A DNA stretch of 38,543 nucleotides from an uncultured Prevotellaceae bacterium (GTDB taxonomy: Bacteria > Bacteroidota > Bacteroidia > Bacteroidales > Bacteroidaceae), in NCBI GenBank assembly GCA_902776475.1, contig CACYQD010000028.1:1-38543 (forward strand), written 5' to 3'. Positions within the stretch are counted from its first letter, which is position 1. Each line of letters begins with the position of its first letter. The position numbers and the translations under genes were made by a program. Below the pieces are notes generated by a model. That model made no database searches. It had not been told where the DNA came from and saw nothing but the letters and a program-made list of their open reading frames with translations. Positions 1-8,133 of this stretch are shown piece by piece.

Positions 1-14
1 CTATTAAAAAGAAA

Positions 15-55
15 ACACCCAATCTTACATTTTTGGGTGTAAAATTGGGTGTAAA
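15..55. repeat. inverted and direct repeats at left edge, possible attachment site
   Basis: ACACCCAAT at 15-23 is an exact inverted copy of ATTGGGTGT at 44-52. TTGGGTGTAAA occurs as a direct repeat at 33-43 and 45-55. The block lies about 35 bases beyond the 3' end of tRNA-Ser, a position often used as an attachment site by tyrosine recombinases of integrative elements. On the minus strand a frame stays open from about base 66 off the left edge, but it has no start codon inside the window. The repeats are seen directly; the attachment-site reading is an inference. A simple hairpin or terminator downstream of the tRNA is the main alternative, although no clear U-tract accompanies it. Confidence 0.35.
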
Positions 56-87
56 TCTCGTAAATCACTGATAATCAGGTGATATTG

Positions 88-172
88 CGGAGAGAGAGGG
101 ATTCGAACCCCCGGTACGTCTCCGTACGACGGTTTTCAAGACCGTTGCAATCGACCACTCTGCCATCTCTCC
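88..172 (-). tRNA. tRNA-Ser (anticodon UGA)
   Basis: Read on the minus strand, the acceptor stem is GGAGAGA paired with TCTCTCC, followed by a G discriminator at base 88. The anticodon stem-loop is ACGGT-CTTGAAA-ACCGT, which gives anticodon TGA. A long variable arm (CGTACGGAGACGTACC) marks it as a class II tRNA, as expected for serine. The T loop is TTCGAAT with a G-U-containing stem. CCA is not encoded; the next bases are CAA. It reads serine UCA codons and, through wobble, other UCN codons. Confidence 0.95.
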
Positions 173-210
173 TAATTTGATAAAGTGTGCCTATTTGTCG
201 AAAGCGAGTG

Positions 211-242
211 CAAAATTAATGCTTTAATTTGTTTTTACCAAA
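211..242 (-). promoter_or_regulatory. promoter of tRNA-Ser
   Basis: On the minus strand, TTTG (242-239) is separated by exactly 20 bases from TAATTTTG (218-211). This is an exact match to the -33/-7 consensus of the Bacteroidota primary sigma factor. The predicted start near base 205 would leave a leader of about 30 bases before the tRNA 5' end at 172, to be removed by RNase P. Confidence 0.75.
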
Positions 243-276
243 TTTTGATTCGTTTTTTTTGATTTGTGCGAAGTTT

Positions 277-308
277 TTCGTTTATTTCGGCGCTTCTTTG
301 TATCTTTG
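277..308 (+). promoter_or_regulatory. promoter of mutS2
   Basis: TTCG (277-280), 20 bases, then TATCTTTG (301-308). The -7 box is an exact fit to TAnnTTTG and the -33 box has one mismatch to TTTG. The predicted start near 315 gives a leader of about 43 bases before the ATG at 358. Confidence 0.55.
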
Positions 309-357
309 CCATGGCTAAGATGTTTTGCCACAGCACAAAATTGAATGAAATTAGGTC

Positions 358-2886
358 ATGATATATCCCAACAATTTTGAACAAAAGATAGGTTTCACAG
401 AAATCCGAAAGATGTTGCATGAGCGTTGTCTATCAACACTTGGCAAAGAACGGGTGGATGCCCTTCATTTCTCCACCGACACCGGCGAGGTAAGAAGATG
501 GTTGAGAGAAGTGCAGGAATTCCGGCGCATACAGGAGATGGCGGACGACTTCCCCCTTCAGTTCTTCTTCGATGTGAGGCCAAGTATCTCGAGATTGAGG
601 TTGGAAGGGACTCATCTGGATGAGAACGAGCTATTCGACCTTCGCCGATCCCTGGAGACCATCAGCAATATCGTGAGATTCCTGAACCGCACCACTGGCG
701 GTGGCACCGCAGAAGATGGGGAAGATGTGGAGTACGCCTACCCCACCCTGCAGGAATTGACCAAGGATGTGAGAACTTTCCCCGCTATCGTGCAGCGGAT
801 TGACCAACTGCTCGACAAATACGGAAAGATCCGAGACAATGCGTCTGCAAAGCTTTTGGAAATCCGCAGAGAACTTACCCGCACCGAGGGTTCCGTCTCT
901 CGCACGTTGTATGCCATCCTCAAATCTGCTCAAAGTGAGGGACTGGTGGAGAAAGACGCCTCTCCCACCTTACGCGACGGAAGGCTCGTGCTGCCTGTTG
1001 CGCCAGCCATGAAACGGAAACTGAGGGGCATCGTGCATGACGAGAGTGCCACAGGAAAGACCGTCTTCATCGAACCTGCGGAAGTGGTGGAAGCCAACAA
1101 CAGGATACGTGAACTGGAATCTGAGGAGCGGAGGGAAATCATCCGTATTCTGACAGACCTGGCCAAAGAACTTCGCCCACACGTTCCCGACATGCTGCGC
1201 TCCTACCTTCTGATGGCAGCCATCGACCTGATCAGGGCTAAGGCAGAACTGGCACAGACCATCGGGGGCATTGAGCCGGAAGTGCTCGACAAGCCCTACA
1301 TCGACTGGATCAGAGCCATTCATCCCCTCTTGCAGATGTCGCTATCCAAACAGGGCAAGCAAGTGGTGCCTCTCGACATCATGCTGACAGAAGAGAAACA
1401 CATCCTCATCATCTCCGGTCCGAACGCAGGAGGCAAATCGGTTTGTCTGAAGACGGTGGGGTTGTTGCAGTATATGCTCCAGTGCGGTCTTTCCATCCCC
1501 ATCGGTGACCGGTCGAAAACCGGGATTTTCGAGCATGTCATGATTGACATCGGCGACGAGCAAAGCATCGAGAATGACCTCAGTACCTACAGCAGCCACC
1601 TGCTCAACATGAAGATGATGATGCGGCACTCCAATGCGCGGACACTACTTCTGATCGATGAATTCGGCACTGGAACCGAGCCACAGATTGGCGGTGCCAT
1701 CGCGGAATCGGTGCTGCGGCAGTTCTGGAAACGCCATGCCTGGGGCGTCATCACCACCCATTACCAGAACCTGAAGCATTTTGCCGAGGATCACGAAGGT
1801 GTAATCAATGGTGCCATGCTCTACGACCGGCATGAGATGAGAGCACTCTTCCAGCTCCAAACCGGCCGGCCGGGCAGTTCGTTTGCCATCGAGATAGCCC
1901 GCAAGACCGGTATTCCGGAAGAAGTGATACAAGATGCGTCAGACATCGTGGGTAGCGACTACATCCAAAGCGACAAATACCTGCAGGACATCGTCAGGGA
2001 CAAGCGTTACTGGGAAGGCAAACGGCAGACCATCCATCAGCGGGAGAAAGTGATGGAACAGACCATCGCACGGTATGAGGAGGAGATACGCCAGCTCCAG
2101 GAGAGCCGTAAGGCCATCATTGCCCGTGCGAAGCAGCAGGCCGAAGACCTGCTCAACGAGAGCAACCGCCGGATAGAGAACACCATCCGCGAGATACGTG
2201 AGAGCCAGGCTGAAAAGGAGGAGACCCGCCGGATCAGAGAGCAGTTGACATCGTTCAAGCAGGAGGTCCAAGACCTCAACACAGAGGAGACTGACGAGCT
2301 GATATCCAAGAAGATCAAGCAAATCCAGGAACGGAAAGAGCGCAAGGAAAAACGGCGGAAAGAAAAGTCGAAGAAAGCCGAACATGCCACGCCCGAGACG
2401 AAGTCGCCTACCCCACCCGACGTATTGGCTGTTGGTGACACCGTGAGAATCAAAGGTCTCACCACCGTAGGACAGATCGAACAGTTGCAGGGCAAGATGG
2501 CCACCGTCATTTTCGGCGACATGCGCACCAAGATGCGCTGCGAACGATTAGAGCGCGCCGCCATGCCTCCCAAAGAACAGACTGCAGCATACGCCACAGT
2601 GGGAAGACAGACCCGGGAGACCATTGATGACAGGAAACTCCACTTCAAGCAAGATATTGATGTGCGCGGCATGCGCGGGGATGAGGCCATCAATGCTGTC
2701 ACCTATTTCATCGATGATGCCATACTGGTGGGCATGAGCCGCGTGCGCATCCTCCATGGAACGGGATCTGGCATTCTGCGCCAACTGATCAGGCAATATC
2801 TGGCCACCATTCCCGGAGTAGCAAACTACCGTGATGAGCACGTCCAATTTGGCGGTGCCGGCATCACGGTAGTCGATTTGGAGTAA
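358..2886 (+). CDS. mutS2: MutS2 family ATPase/nuclease (Smr domain)
   Basis: An 842-residue MutS2 protein, a cytoplasmic MutS paralogue that lacks the mismatch-recognition domain. Family members act in suppressing recombination or in resolving stalled, collided ribosomes. The core and clamp helices lie at about 1-330. The ATPase has Walker A GPNAGGKS (354-361) and Walker B LLLIDEFG (about 430-437). A highly charged coiled coil spans about 520-700. The C-terminal Smr domain (about 765-842) carries DVRGMRGDEA and the signature ILHGTGSGILR. Length is normal for Bacteroidales MutS2. The ATG at 358 follows a good promoter (277-308). The gene ends 10 bases from the convergent gene stop, with no visible terminator between them. 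Family assignment is secure; which of the two roles applies here is not visible. Confidence 0.95.
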   Translation: MIYPNNFEQKIGFTEIRKMLHERCLSTLGKERVDALHFSTDTGEVRRWLREVQEFRRIQEMADDFPLQFFFDVRPSISRLRLEGTHLDENELFDLRRSLETISNIVRFLNRTTGGGTAEDGEDVEYAYPTLQELTKDVRTFPAIVQRIDQLLDKYGKIRDNASAKLLEIRRELTRTEGSVSRTLYAILKSAQSEGLVEKDASPTLRDGRLVLPVAPAMKRKLRGIVHDESATGKTVFIEPAEVVEANNRIRELESEERREIIRILTDLAKELRPHVPDMLRSYLLMAAIDLIRAKAELAQTIGGIEPEVLDKPYIDWIRAIHPLLQMSLSKQGKQVVPLDIMLTEEKHILIISGPNAGGKSVCLKTVGLLQYMLQCGLSIPIGDRSKTGIFEHVMIDIGDEQSIENDLSTYSSHLLNMKMMMRHSNARTLLLIDEFGTGTEPQIGGAIAESVLRQFWKRHAWGVITTHYQNLKHFAEDHEGVINGAMLYDRHEMRALFQLQTGRPGSSFAIEIARKTGIPEEVIQDASDIVGSDYIQSDKYLQDIVRDKRYWEGKRQTIHQREKVMEQTIARYEEEIRQLQESRKAIIARAKQQAEDLLNESNRRIENTIREIRESQAEKEETRRIREQLTSFKQEVQDLNTEETDELISKKIKQIQERKERKEKRRKEKSKKAEHATPETKSPTPPDVLAVGDTVRIKGLTTVGQIEQLQGKMATVIFGDMRTKMRCERLERAAMPPKEQTAAYATVGRQTRETIDDRKLHFKQDIDVRGMRGDEAINAVTYFIDDAILVGMSRVRILHGTGSGILRQLIRQYLATIPGVANYRDEHVQFGGAGITVVDLE

Positions 2887-2896
2887 CGGAGCAGAC

Positions 2897-4300
2897 CTAC
2901 AGGATGATGTTGAATCCGAAGGAGATGCTTCCGTTGGATGAGAGCGGTATCATCTCGGAGCTGACCTTCCCGACCAATCTGTCCATTCCGATGAAGAAAT
3001 TGAATCCCTTGTTGGGAGAATGGAAATTGGCAAGGAAACCGAAATTGGCCGTATAATTGTTGACAGCAAAGCTCACTGCCCCATCTAACCAGTTTGTGGG
3101 TTTGATATTGCCACTCAGCCTGGCCTCTGCCCAGGAATATGGGCCATTGATGCGAGCCGTGCCCAACAGTCCGAGTTTCAGCGACCTGTAGGTGGGAATC
3201 ACATACTCGCATCCTGCTGACAAAGTTGCCCCCACGCCAGTGATCCGCGAACCGTCATCACCCTTGTCGCGCAGATTGGCGAAGTCAAGCATCTGGTCGG
3301 TATATTTGTCGGCCTTGTTGTCGAGTTTGTCAGGAGAGCTGGAATCGACAGAGACATCATGGAAACCGTCGAAAGTGAAGGACTTGGCGTCGTTGGTGGC
3401 ATAGAAATCATTTGACCATGCGATGGCACCCAGGTCTTGAACGGCGGCGCTCAGCGTCAGTTCATCATTCACTTGATAGACGGCGCCGAAGTCGATGGCC
3501 GCTCCGAAACCGCTGATACCCGGGGAGTCCGTATCGATGTCATTGACATGGTCGCAGGTACCCTCCTTGCTGTTGTAGTCCTTTGTCTTGCTCAGATATT
3601 TGAAGCCTTTCATGCTCACATGCGACTGTGCATCGCCTGAGATGGTCCACTGGTCGGTGCCCTTCAGGTCGGCCACCACATCTTTCATGGACACATTGGC
3701 ATCGATGACACCCACAAGCAGTTTGATTTTCGCACCCACGCGCAACTTGTCATCGATCTGTCGGGAATGGCCGGCAGCGACTTCCACATAAGACTGGGCG
3801 CTGGCATTGACATCACCGATATCATAGGTGCTGTTGGAGGCTTGTGCGGCAAACTGGAACAATTTGTAGGGAGCCCTCACATTGAATGAGGCCTTGGTGT
3901 TGAGTTCTAAGGTATTGTATCCGCCCCATTTGGCAAATCCCATGGAGAAGACAGACAATTTCAGTTGCCCGTTGATTTTGTTGTCACCCGAACTGAAACC
4001 CTTCAGCGGATTGGTCAGGTAGGGATTCATGAAGGAAGTCATTTTCTTGTCGCTCCGGTTGGGATAGAGCGGATTTTTGCGGACGAGTTCCTCGTAGCCG
4101 AAATTACCCATCATGTCGAGGTTGACATTGCCCACAATAGGGATGGAGATATATCCATGCTCATTGCCGAAGGCAGGGTTGAGGTCATGCCGGTAGAGGT
4201 AGCTATCGGTGAAATATCCTGTTCGCAACTCCTGTGCGGCGATATTGCCTACTGAGCAGGCGATGATGGCAGCCGCAATATATTTGATTGATGATCGCAT
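2897..4300 (-). CDS. DUF5723-type outer-membrane protein
   Basis: A 467-residue exported protein. A signal peptide covers about residues 1-22 (cleavage after NIAA, before QELRTGYF). The rest is rich in alternating aromatic and polar strands. It opens with the LNPAFGNEHGYISIP segment typical of Bacteroidota DUF5723 barrels and ends in an aromatic/hydrophobic strand (SISFGFNIIL), as expected for insertion by Bam. I recognise it as DUF5723-like, related in style to PorV/FadL-like barrels, but no substrate is known. It starts 21 bases after the stop of the lipoprotein gene at 4322-6151, so the two are very likely co-transcribed and may form an outer-membrane pair. Confidence 0.75.
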   Translation of the reverse strand: MRSSIKYIAAAIIACSVGNIAAQELRTGYFTDSYLYRHDLNPAFGNEHGYISIPIVGNVNLDMMGNFGYEELVRKNPLYPNRSDKKMTSFMNPYLTNPLKGFSSGDNKINGQLKLSVFSMGFAKWGGYNTLELNTKASFNVRAPYKLFQFAAQASNSTYDIGDVNASAQSYVEVAAGHSRQIDDKLRVGAKIKLLVGVIDANVSMKDVVADLKGTDQWTISGDAQSHVSMKGFKYLSKTKDYNSKEGTCDHVNDIDTDSPGISGFGAAIDFGAVYQVNDELTLSAAVQDLGAIAWSNDFYATNDAKSFTFDGFHDVSVDSSSPDKLDNKADKYTDQMLDFANLRDKGDDGSRITGVGATLSAGCEYVIPTYRSLKLGLLGTARINGPYSWAEARLSGNIKPTNWLDGAVSFAVNNYTANFGFLANFHSPNKGFNFFIGMDRLVGKVSSEMIPLSSNGSISFGFNIIL

Positions 4301-4321
4301 AATCGATGGAATGATGAATGA

Positions 4322-6151
4322 TTAATTGAGGTCAACGGCCACCTTGCCGTATTTCTGTATCTTGAGATCTTTCACCTTGAGAGTCTGATGATAGGCGTTG
4401 AGCATCACACCGGTCACCTTGTCGCCGCTTTTTTGATCCTTGGCCGACATCATGACACGGAAAGCCAGTCCATCGAGTGTCTTGAAGACCTCGTTGTCCT
4501 TGGGTCTCACGTAGATGACCACCTCTGTCTCCGTGGGTGTCGTTCCATTGAGAGAGGGTTTGATGGGATTCTCGACGGTTACCTCCAGGCGGTCACTGCC
4601 GATGACGTTGCCATTGATGTCGATGCCATTGGCGGTGAGTGTCAGGAAGGCCGGAATCTTGTTGTCGACGTGAGCGGTCACCTTGAGGTAGCCCTCAATC
4701 GATTTCACGCCATCCTTCACGGTCTCTACGAAACTGATGTCCTTGATCTGGTCGTTCCAGCCCGAATAGTCATCCTTATAGACGACAACAGCGTTTTCGG
4801 CCAGAGCAATGCCTGAAGCGACGGAGAGACGGATGGTTCCACGGTAGTTCTTGTCGAGTTCGATGTCGGCCGTCTGGCTGTCGTCACCCACTCCGACAAG
4901 GTCGATGAGGGCAATGCTGTCGGGCAGGTTGCGGATGACATCACAGATATCGGGAATCACGATCACCGTGGTGTCGCTCACGTTGCTGGCAGGCCGCCTT
5001 CTGACGCTGATCACGCTCTCGCCATTGGCCTTGTAGCTGAACTGCGGCACATCAATCCGATGGATGATATTTCCCTTGATGTCTTTCGACACGATGGCAC
5101 CTGTCATCTTGTTGGCGAAGGGCACATTGCTGACAATATTGATGTTGAGCTGCGGATCATAGAGGTCGAGGTTGACTTCATCGTCGCGGAGGAAGGAAGG
5201 AACGTTTTTCAACGAGACACCACCCACGCGGCCAAACTCACGCTTCGGAGTGAAACCGCCACGGGCGGTAGCCACCAGCATGCGGCTCAGCACGGCAGTA
5301 CCGTTGACCGACAGATCCTTGGATTCGGCCACCTTGTCGAAATCGACAGCCGACTCCTTGACGGTCACACCGATATTGAGAGAGCCGTGGAATTTCAAGC
5401 CCTCACCCTTGGTATAGGTCATGTAGCTTCCGTCGGCTTTGGTGGAAGAGAGGTCGATGCCTTTGACAGTGATGGCGAAAGTGACGCCATCAGAGGGTTT
5501 CACATTGCTGATCACGAGCTGATTGCCTGAATTCAGTTCGATGGAATCGCCCTTATAGGCAGCCTTGCCGCAGTGGATGCACTGGGGCATGGTAAAGCGC
5601 AACTGCGAGATATTGGACAAGCACCCTTTCAGTTCATCAGAGAAGGTAAAGGTGACGGTGAGTTTGGCATTTTTCACTCCGACATATTCCAGTCTTGTGA
5701 TCTGGGAGGTCTTGTAGGAGTAAGTGAAATCCATATCGACCATGGGCGCATTGAAGTTGATGTCGTCATCAGCCATTTTCACACGCCTCTTGGGTGACTT
5801 CGGCGCGAAATCACCGAGATTGATGGTGTAGGAACCCTTATAGGTTTTCGAGGGCACGGCGAACTCATCCACCCACATGTGAGCGGTGAACACGTCGTCA
5901 TCCATCACGTCGATGTTGTATTTTCCATCCGCACCGATGGCGAGAAAGTTGTTTTCTCCAAGATCCAGGACATCGTCGAGGCAAATGTCCTGAGTGCTGT
6001 TGTTGCTGGGCAGCGTCATGCTCTCGCCCAATCCTACGGTTATGTCCACGTCGTCGAGGTCGTAATCTTTCTCAATACAACCCACCAGCGAAACGACCAT
6101 CACCGATGCCGCAAATAGGAAAGCGGCTCTTCCAGTTCGATTCATTTTCAT
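4322..6151 (-). CDS. large exported lipoprotein of unknown function
   Basis: A 609-residue protein with a lipoprotein signal peptide: positive start (MKMNRTGR), hydrophobic core and lipobox LVGC with the lipidated Cys at about residue 25, followed by acidic IEKDYDLDD. The acidic residues after the Cys may serve as a surface-export signal, as described for Bacteroidota lipoproteins. The remainder looks like beta-sandwich repeats (many TV/VT strands and Asp/Gly turns) with no catalytic motif I recognise. It is the first gene of a probable two-gene unit with the DUF5723-type protein. A TAATTTTG -7-like box lies at 6190-6183 on the minus strand, but without a matching -33 box. Function is unknown. 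Confidence 0.7.
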   Translation of the reverse strand: MKMNRTGRAAFLFAASVMVVSLVGCIEKDYDLDDVDITVGLGESMTLPSNNSTQDICLDDVLDLGENNFLAIGADGKYNIDVMDDDVFTAHMWVDEFAVPSKTYKGSYTINLGDFAPKSPKRRVKMADDDINFNAPMVDMDFTYSYKTSQITRLEYVGVKNAKLTVTFTFSDELKGCLSNISQLRFTMPQCIHCGKAAYKGDSIELNSGNQLVISNVKPSDGVTFAITVKGIDLSSTKADGSYMTYTKGEGLKFHGSLNIGVTVKESAVDFDKVAESKDLSVNGTAVLSRMLVATARGGFTPKREFGRVGGVSLKNVPSFLRDDEVNLDLYDPQLNINIVSNVPFANKMTGAIVSKDIKGNIIHRIDVPQFSYKANGESVISVRRRPASNVSDTTVIVIPDICDVIRNLPDSIALIDLVGVGDDSQTADIELDKNYRGTIRLSVASGIALAENAVVVYKDDYSGWNDQIKDISFVETVKDGVKSIEGYLKVTAHVDNKIPAFLTLTANGIDINGNVIGSDRLEVTVENPIKPSLNGTTPTETEVVIYVRPKDNEVFKTLDGLAFRVMMSAKDQKSGDKVTGVMLNAYHQTLKVKDLKIQKYGKVAVDLN

Positions 6152-6297
6152 AGATTGAAAAATGTGATGATTATATTTTGTGCAAAATTAAGGGTTTTTG
6201 GCATAAATGCAGAGCAACTAAATGTTAAAATATGTTCTTTCCTCTCTTTATCCCATGAAAACAGCGGTTTTGTTCGGCTTTTTTTATCAAAAACGAG

Positions 6298-6336
6298 AAA
6301 ACCCTTCCATGCGAAAGAAAACGCAGGAAGGGTTTT
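6298..6336 (-). terminator. terminator after SRP RNA/tRNA-Thr
   Basis: An 11-bp stem pairs 6298-6308 with 6326-6336 (AAAACCCTTCC with GGAAGGGTTTT on the plus strand), with an inner TGCG/CGCA pair in the loop. On the minus strand it is followed by a T-rich run. It lies four bases beyond the tRNA-Thr 3' end and would end the SRP RNA/tRNA transcript. Confidence 0.8.
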
Positions 6337-6340
6337 GGTG

Positions 6341-6414
6341 AGCCTCTTGTCGGATTCGAACCAACGACCCCGAGATTACAAATCACGTGCTCTGGCCAAC
6401 TGAGCTAAAGAGGC
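6341..6414 (-). tRNA. tRNA-Thr (anticodon UGU)
   Basis: Minus-strand cloverleaf: acceptor GCCTCTT with AAGAGGC, D arm GCTC/GAGC, anticodon loop TTTGTAA giving UGU, T arm with GGTTCGAATCC, discriminator T, and no encoded CCA. The anticodon stem has one U-U opposition at its middle pair. The gene starts only four bases after the 3' end of the SRP RNA and has no promoter of its own, so it appears to be transcribed as the second part of an SRP RNA-tRNA precursor. Confidence 0.93.
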
Positions 6415-6418
6415 GGGT

Positions 6419-6513
6419 GGGTAAGCTACTTACATCGCACCGCTCAACCTACTACCTTTGCTACGTTCCCGTCCTGGAGGATTTGCAGGGAGCTGGTCGT
6501 GCAAGACTTACCC
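6419..6513 (-). ncRNA. ffs: signal recognition particle RNA, small bacterial type
   Basis: A 95-base hairpin-shaped RNA on the minus strand. The terminal helix is GGGTAAG (6513-6507) with CTTACCC (6425-6419). The apical part, CCTCCAGGACGGGAACGTAGC, has the domain IV layout with a GGAA-type tetraloop and asymmetric bulges that bind the Ffh M domain. It is the RNA core of SRP, which targets nascent membrane and secreted proteins. This form is typical of Bacteroidota. A -7-like box lies just upstream at 6533-6526. The 3' end is four bases from tRNA-Thr. Confidence 0.88.
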
Positions 6514-6525
6514 GTTTTGCGGCTG

Positions 6526-6533
6526 CAAAGGTA
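6526..6533 (-). promoter_or_regulatory. -7 box of the SRP RNA/tRNA-Thr unit
   Basis: TACCTTTG on the minus strand fits the TAnnTTTG -7 consensus and lies 12 bases before the SRP RNA 5' end at 6513, a good distance for a start at or near the mature end. A poly-T run of nine bases lies just upstream. No convincing TTTG -33 box is seen at 19-21 bases. Confidence 0.5.
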
Positions 6534-6581
6534 AGAAAAAAAAAGGATGTGCAGTCACTTCGACCGCAAAATTTTAGAATT

Positions 6582-7967
6582 TTAACAAATTTCCAGTGCC
6601 AAGGGCTGGGTTGTGGCTGTAGGCAGCTGCACCTCCACACGGCCCTCCTTGACCGTAAAGCGCAGTTTCTTGCCCGTGGAGATCAGACGTATCGACTGCC
6701 CTTTCCGTGGCAGGTTTCCATGCCAGGATATCTTTGAGGTCGGCGCCGCATCCTCTTCTGGTACGTAAATAGCGAAGAGAGAACGGCTGTCCTTGGACCG
6801 GGTAAACCAGACTGGTCCGTCATGGTATTCCGGTGTTGTGACCGTGCCATAGATAGCCCGTCCATTCTGCCGAAGCCATTGTCCGATCTCCTGCAACCGT
6901 TCGACTGCCTCCTGCTGAACAAGACCTTCCGGAGTCGGCCCCACCCCGAGGAGCAGGTTACCACCCTTGGCCACGATCTCCACCAACCGTGAGATGACCT
7001 GGCGGGGCGATTTCCACCGTGGATGAGGCACATAGCCCCAATCGTCGCTCAGCGTGATGCAACTCTCCCAGGGATGGTTCAACTGATGGTCGGGGATGGC
7101 CTGTTCTGGTGTCTGATAATTCTCGTAGGGTCCTTGGATGGTTCGGTCGACGACAAGCAGTCCGGGGTGAAACCTGCGCCCCATGGCAGCGATCTCCGGC
7201 ATTCCGATGTCCTGTCCGCGGTTTTCGGGATATACCCATCCCCCATCCAACCATAGGATATCAACCGGTCCATACCCAGACAGTATCTCCCGCAACTGGC
7301 GGTGGGTGAACTGCCGAAACTGGTCCCAGCGCCACGGATGCTGTTCGACGGGATAATTCACATTGCGCCCTTTCTTGGCATAGACATCCCACCAGTAGTA
7401 CTGCGAATGCCAGTCGGGTTTTGAGAAATAGGCACCTATCATGAACTGCTCCGTGCGAAAGGCATCAAACACGAAGCGGAGGACATCGCGACGGCTGTCG
7501 TCGCGGAAGGCATGACGGGCGATGGAGAAATCCGTCTCCTGGCTGTCCCACATGCAGAAACCATCGTGATGCTTGGTGGTGAACACCATGTAGCGCATGC
7601 CTGCATCGCGGCATGCCCTCGCCCACTGTGAAGCATCAAACTGCCTGGGACAAAACTGGTCAGCGAAACCATAATACCAGTCGGTATATTGCTGGTAGGT
7701 CATGGTGGTGTCGCGCTTGATCCAGTTCTCGTCGCAGATGCTCCACGACTCCACGATGCCCGGCACAGAGTAGATGCCCCAATGCAAAAGGACGCCGAAT
7801 TTGAGGTCCTGCCACTGATGGAGTTTGTCGAGCACCTCCGGTTCAGACGGCCATACATATCCGTCAGCCTGGTCCACGATGTCTCCTTGGGTCTGTGCGC
7901 TGGCGGCAGTCCATGAGAGCATCACGGCAGCAAATGCCATTGCTATTTTCACGTATCTCTTTTTCAT
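6582..7967 (-). CDS. alpha-L-fucosidase, GH29
   Basis: A 461-residue secreted glycoside hydrolase of family 29, which removes alpha-linked L-fucose with retention of configuration. A signal peptide covers about 1-24 (AASA cleavage, then QTQGD). The TIM-barrel hallmarks are FGVLLHWGIYS (57-67), the MVFTTKHHDGFCMWDS segment (127-142) and DILWLDGGW, in which D241 is the expected nucleophile. The family usually has a second, beta-sandwich domain; here the C-terminal part (about 350-461) is short. The start is the ATG after a TATTTTTG -7-like box at 7995-7988 and is divergent from maeB. It has no neighbouring transporter, so its substrate (host mucin glycan or plant xyloglucan) cannot be told. Confidence 0.93.
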   Translation of the reverse strand: MKKRYVKIAMAFAAVMLSWTAASAQTQGDIVDQADGYVWPSEPEVLDKLHQWQDLKFGVLLHWGIYSVPGIVESWSICDENWIKRDTTMTYQQYTDWYYGFADQFCPRQFDASQWARACRDAGMRYMVFTTKHHDGFCMWDSQETDFSIARHAFRDDSRRDVLRFVFDAFRTEQFMIGAYFSKPDWHSQYYWWDVYAKKGRNVNYPVEQHPWRWDQFRQFTHRQLREILSGYGPVDILWLDGGWVYPENRGQDIGMPEIAAMGRRFHPGLLVVDRTIQGPYENYQTPEQAIPDHQLNHPWESCITLSDDWGYVPHPRWKSPRQVISRLVEIVAKGGNLLLGVGPTPEGLVQQEAVERLQEIGQWLRQNGRAIYGTVTTPEYHDGPVWFTRSKDSRSLFAIYVPEEDAAPTSKISWHGNLPRKGQSIRLISTGKKLRFTVKEGRVEVQLPTATTQPLALEIC

Positions 7968-8133
7968 TTCAATATGTCATATTTTTGCAAAAATAGTCGA
8001 AAAACTTCATTAAACGTAATAAAAATGTGTTTTTTTGAGTAATTTTGCACCTGCACAGGATGAAACCTGCACGCTTGGCGGCAGGAAATACATTTCGGAA
8101 CTCATCAACAATCAATAAGGTAATACGTTTTTT

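Noticed and set aside
6155-6403. Short plus-strand open frame over the tRNA-Thr terminator.
   Set aside because: It runs through a terminator and a tRNA gene and has no homologue-like features.
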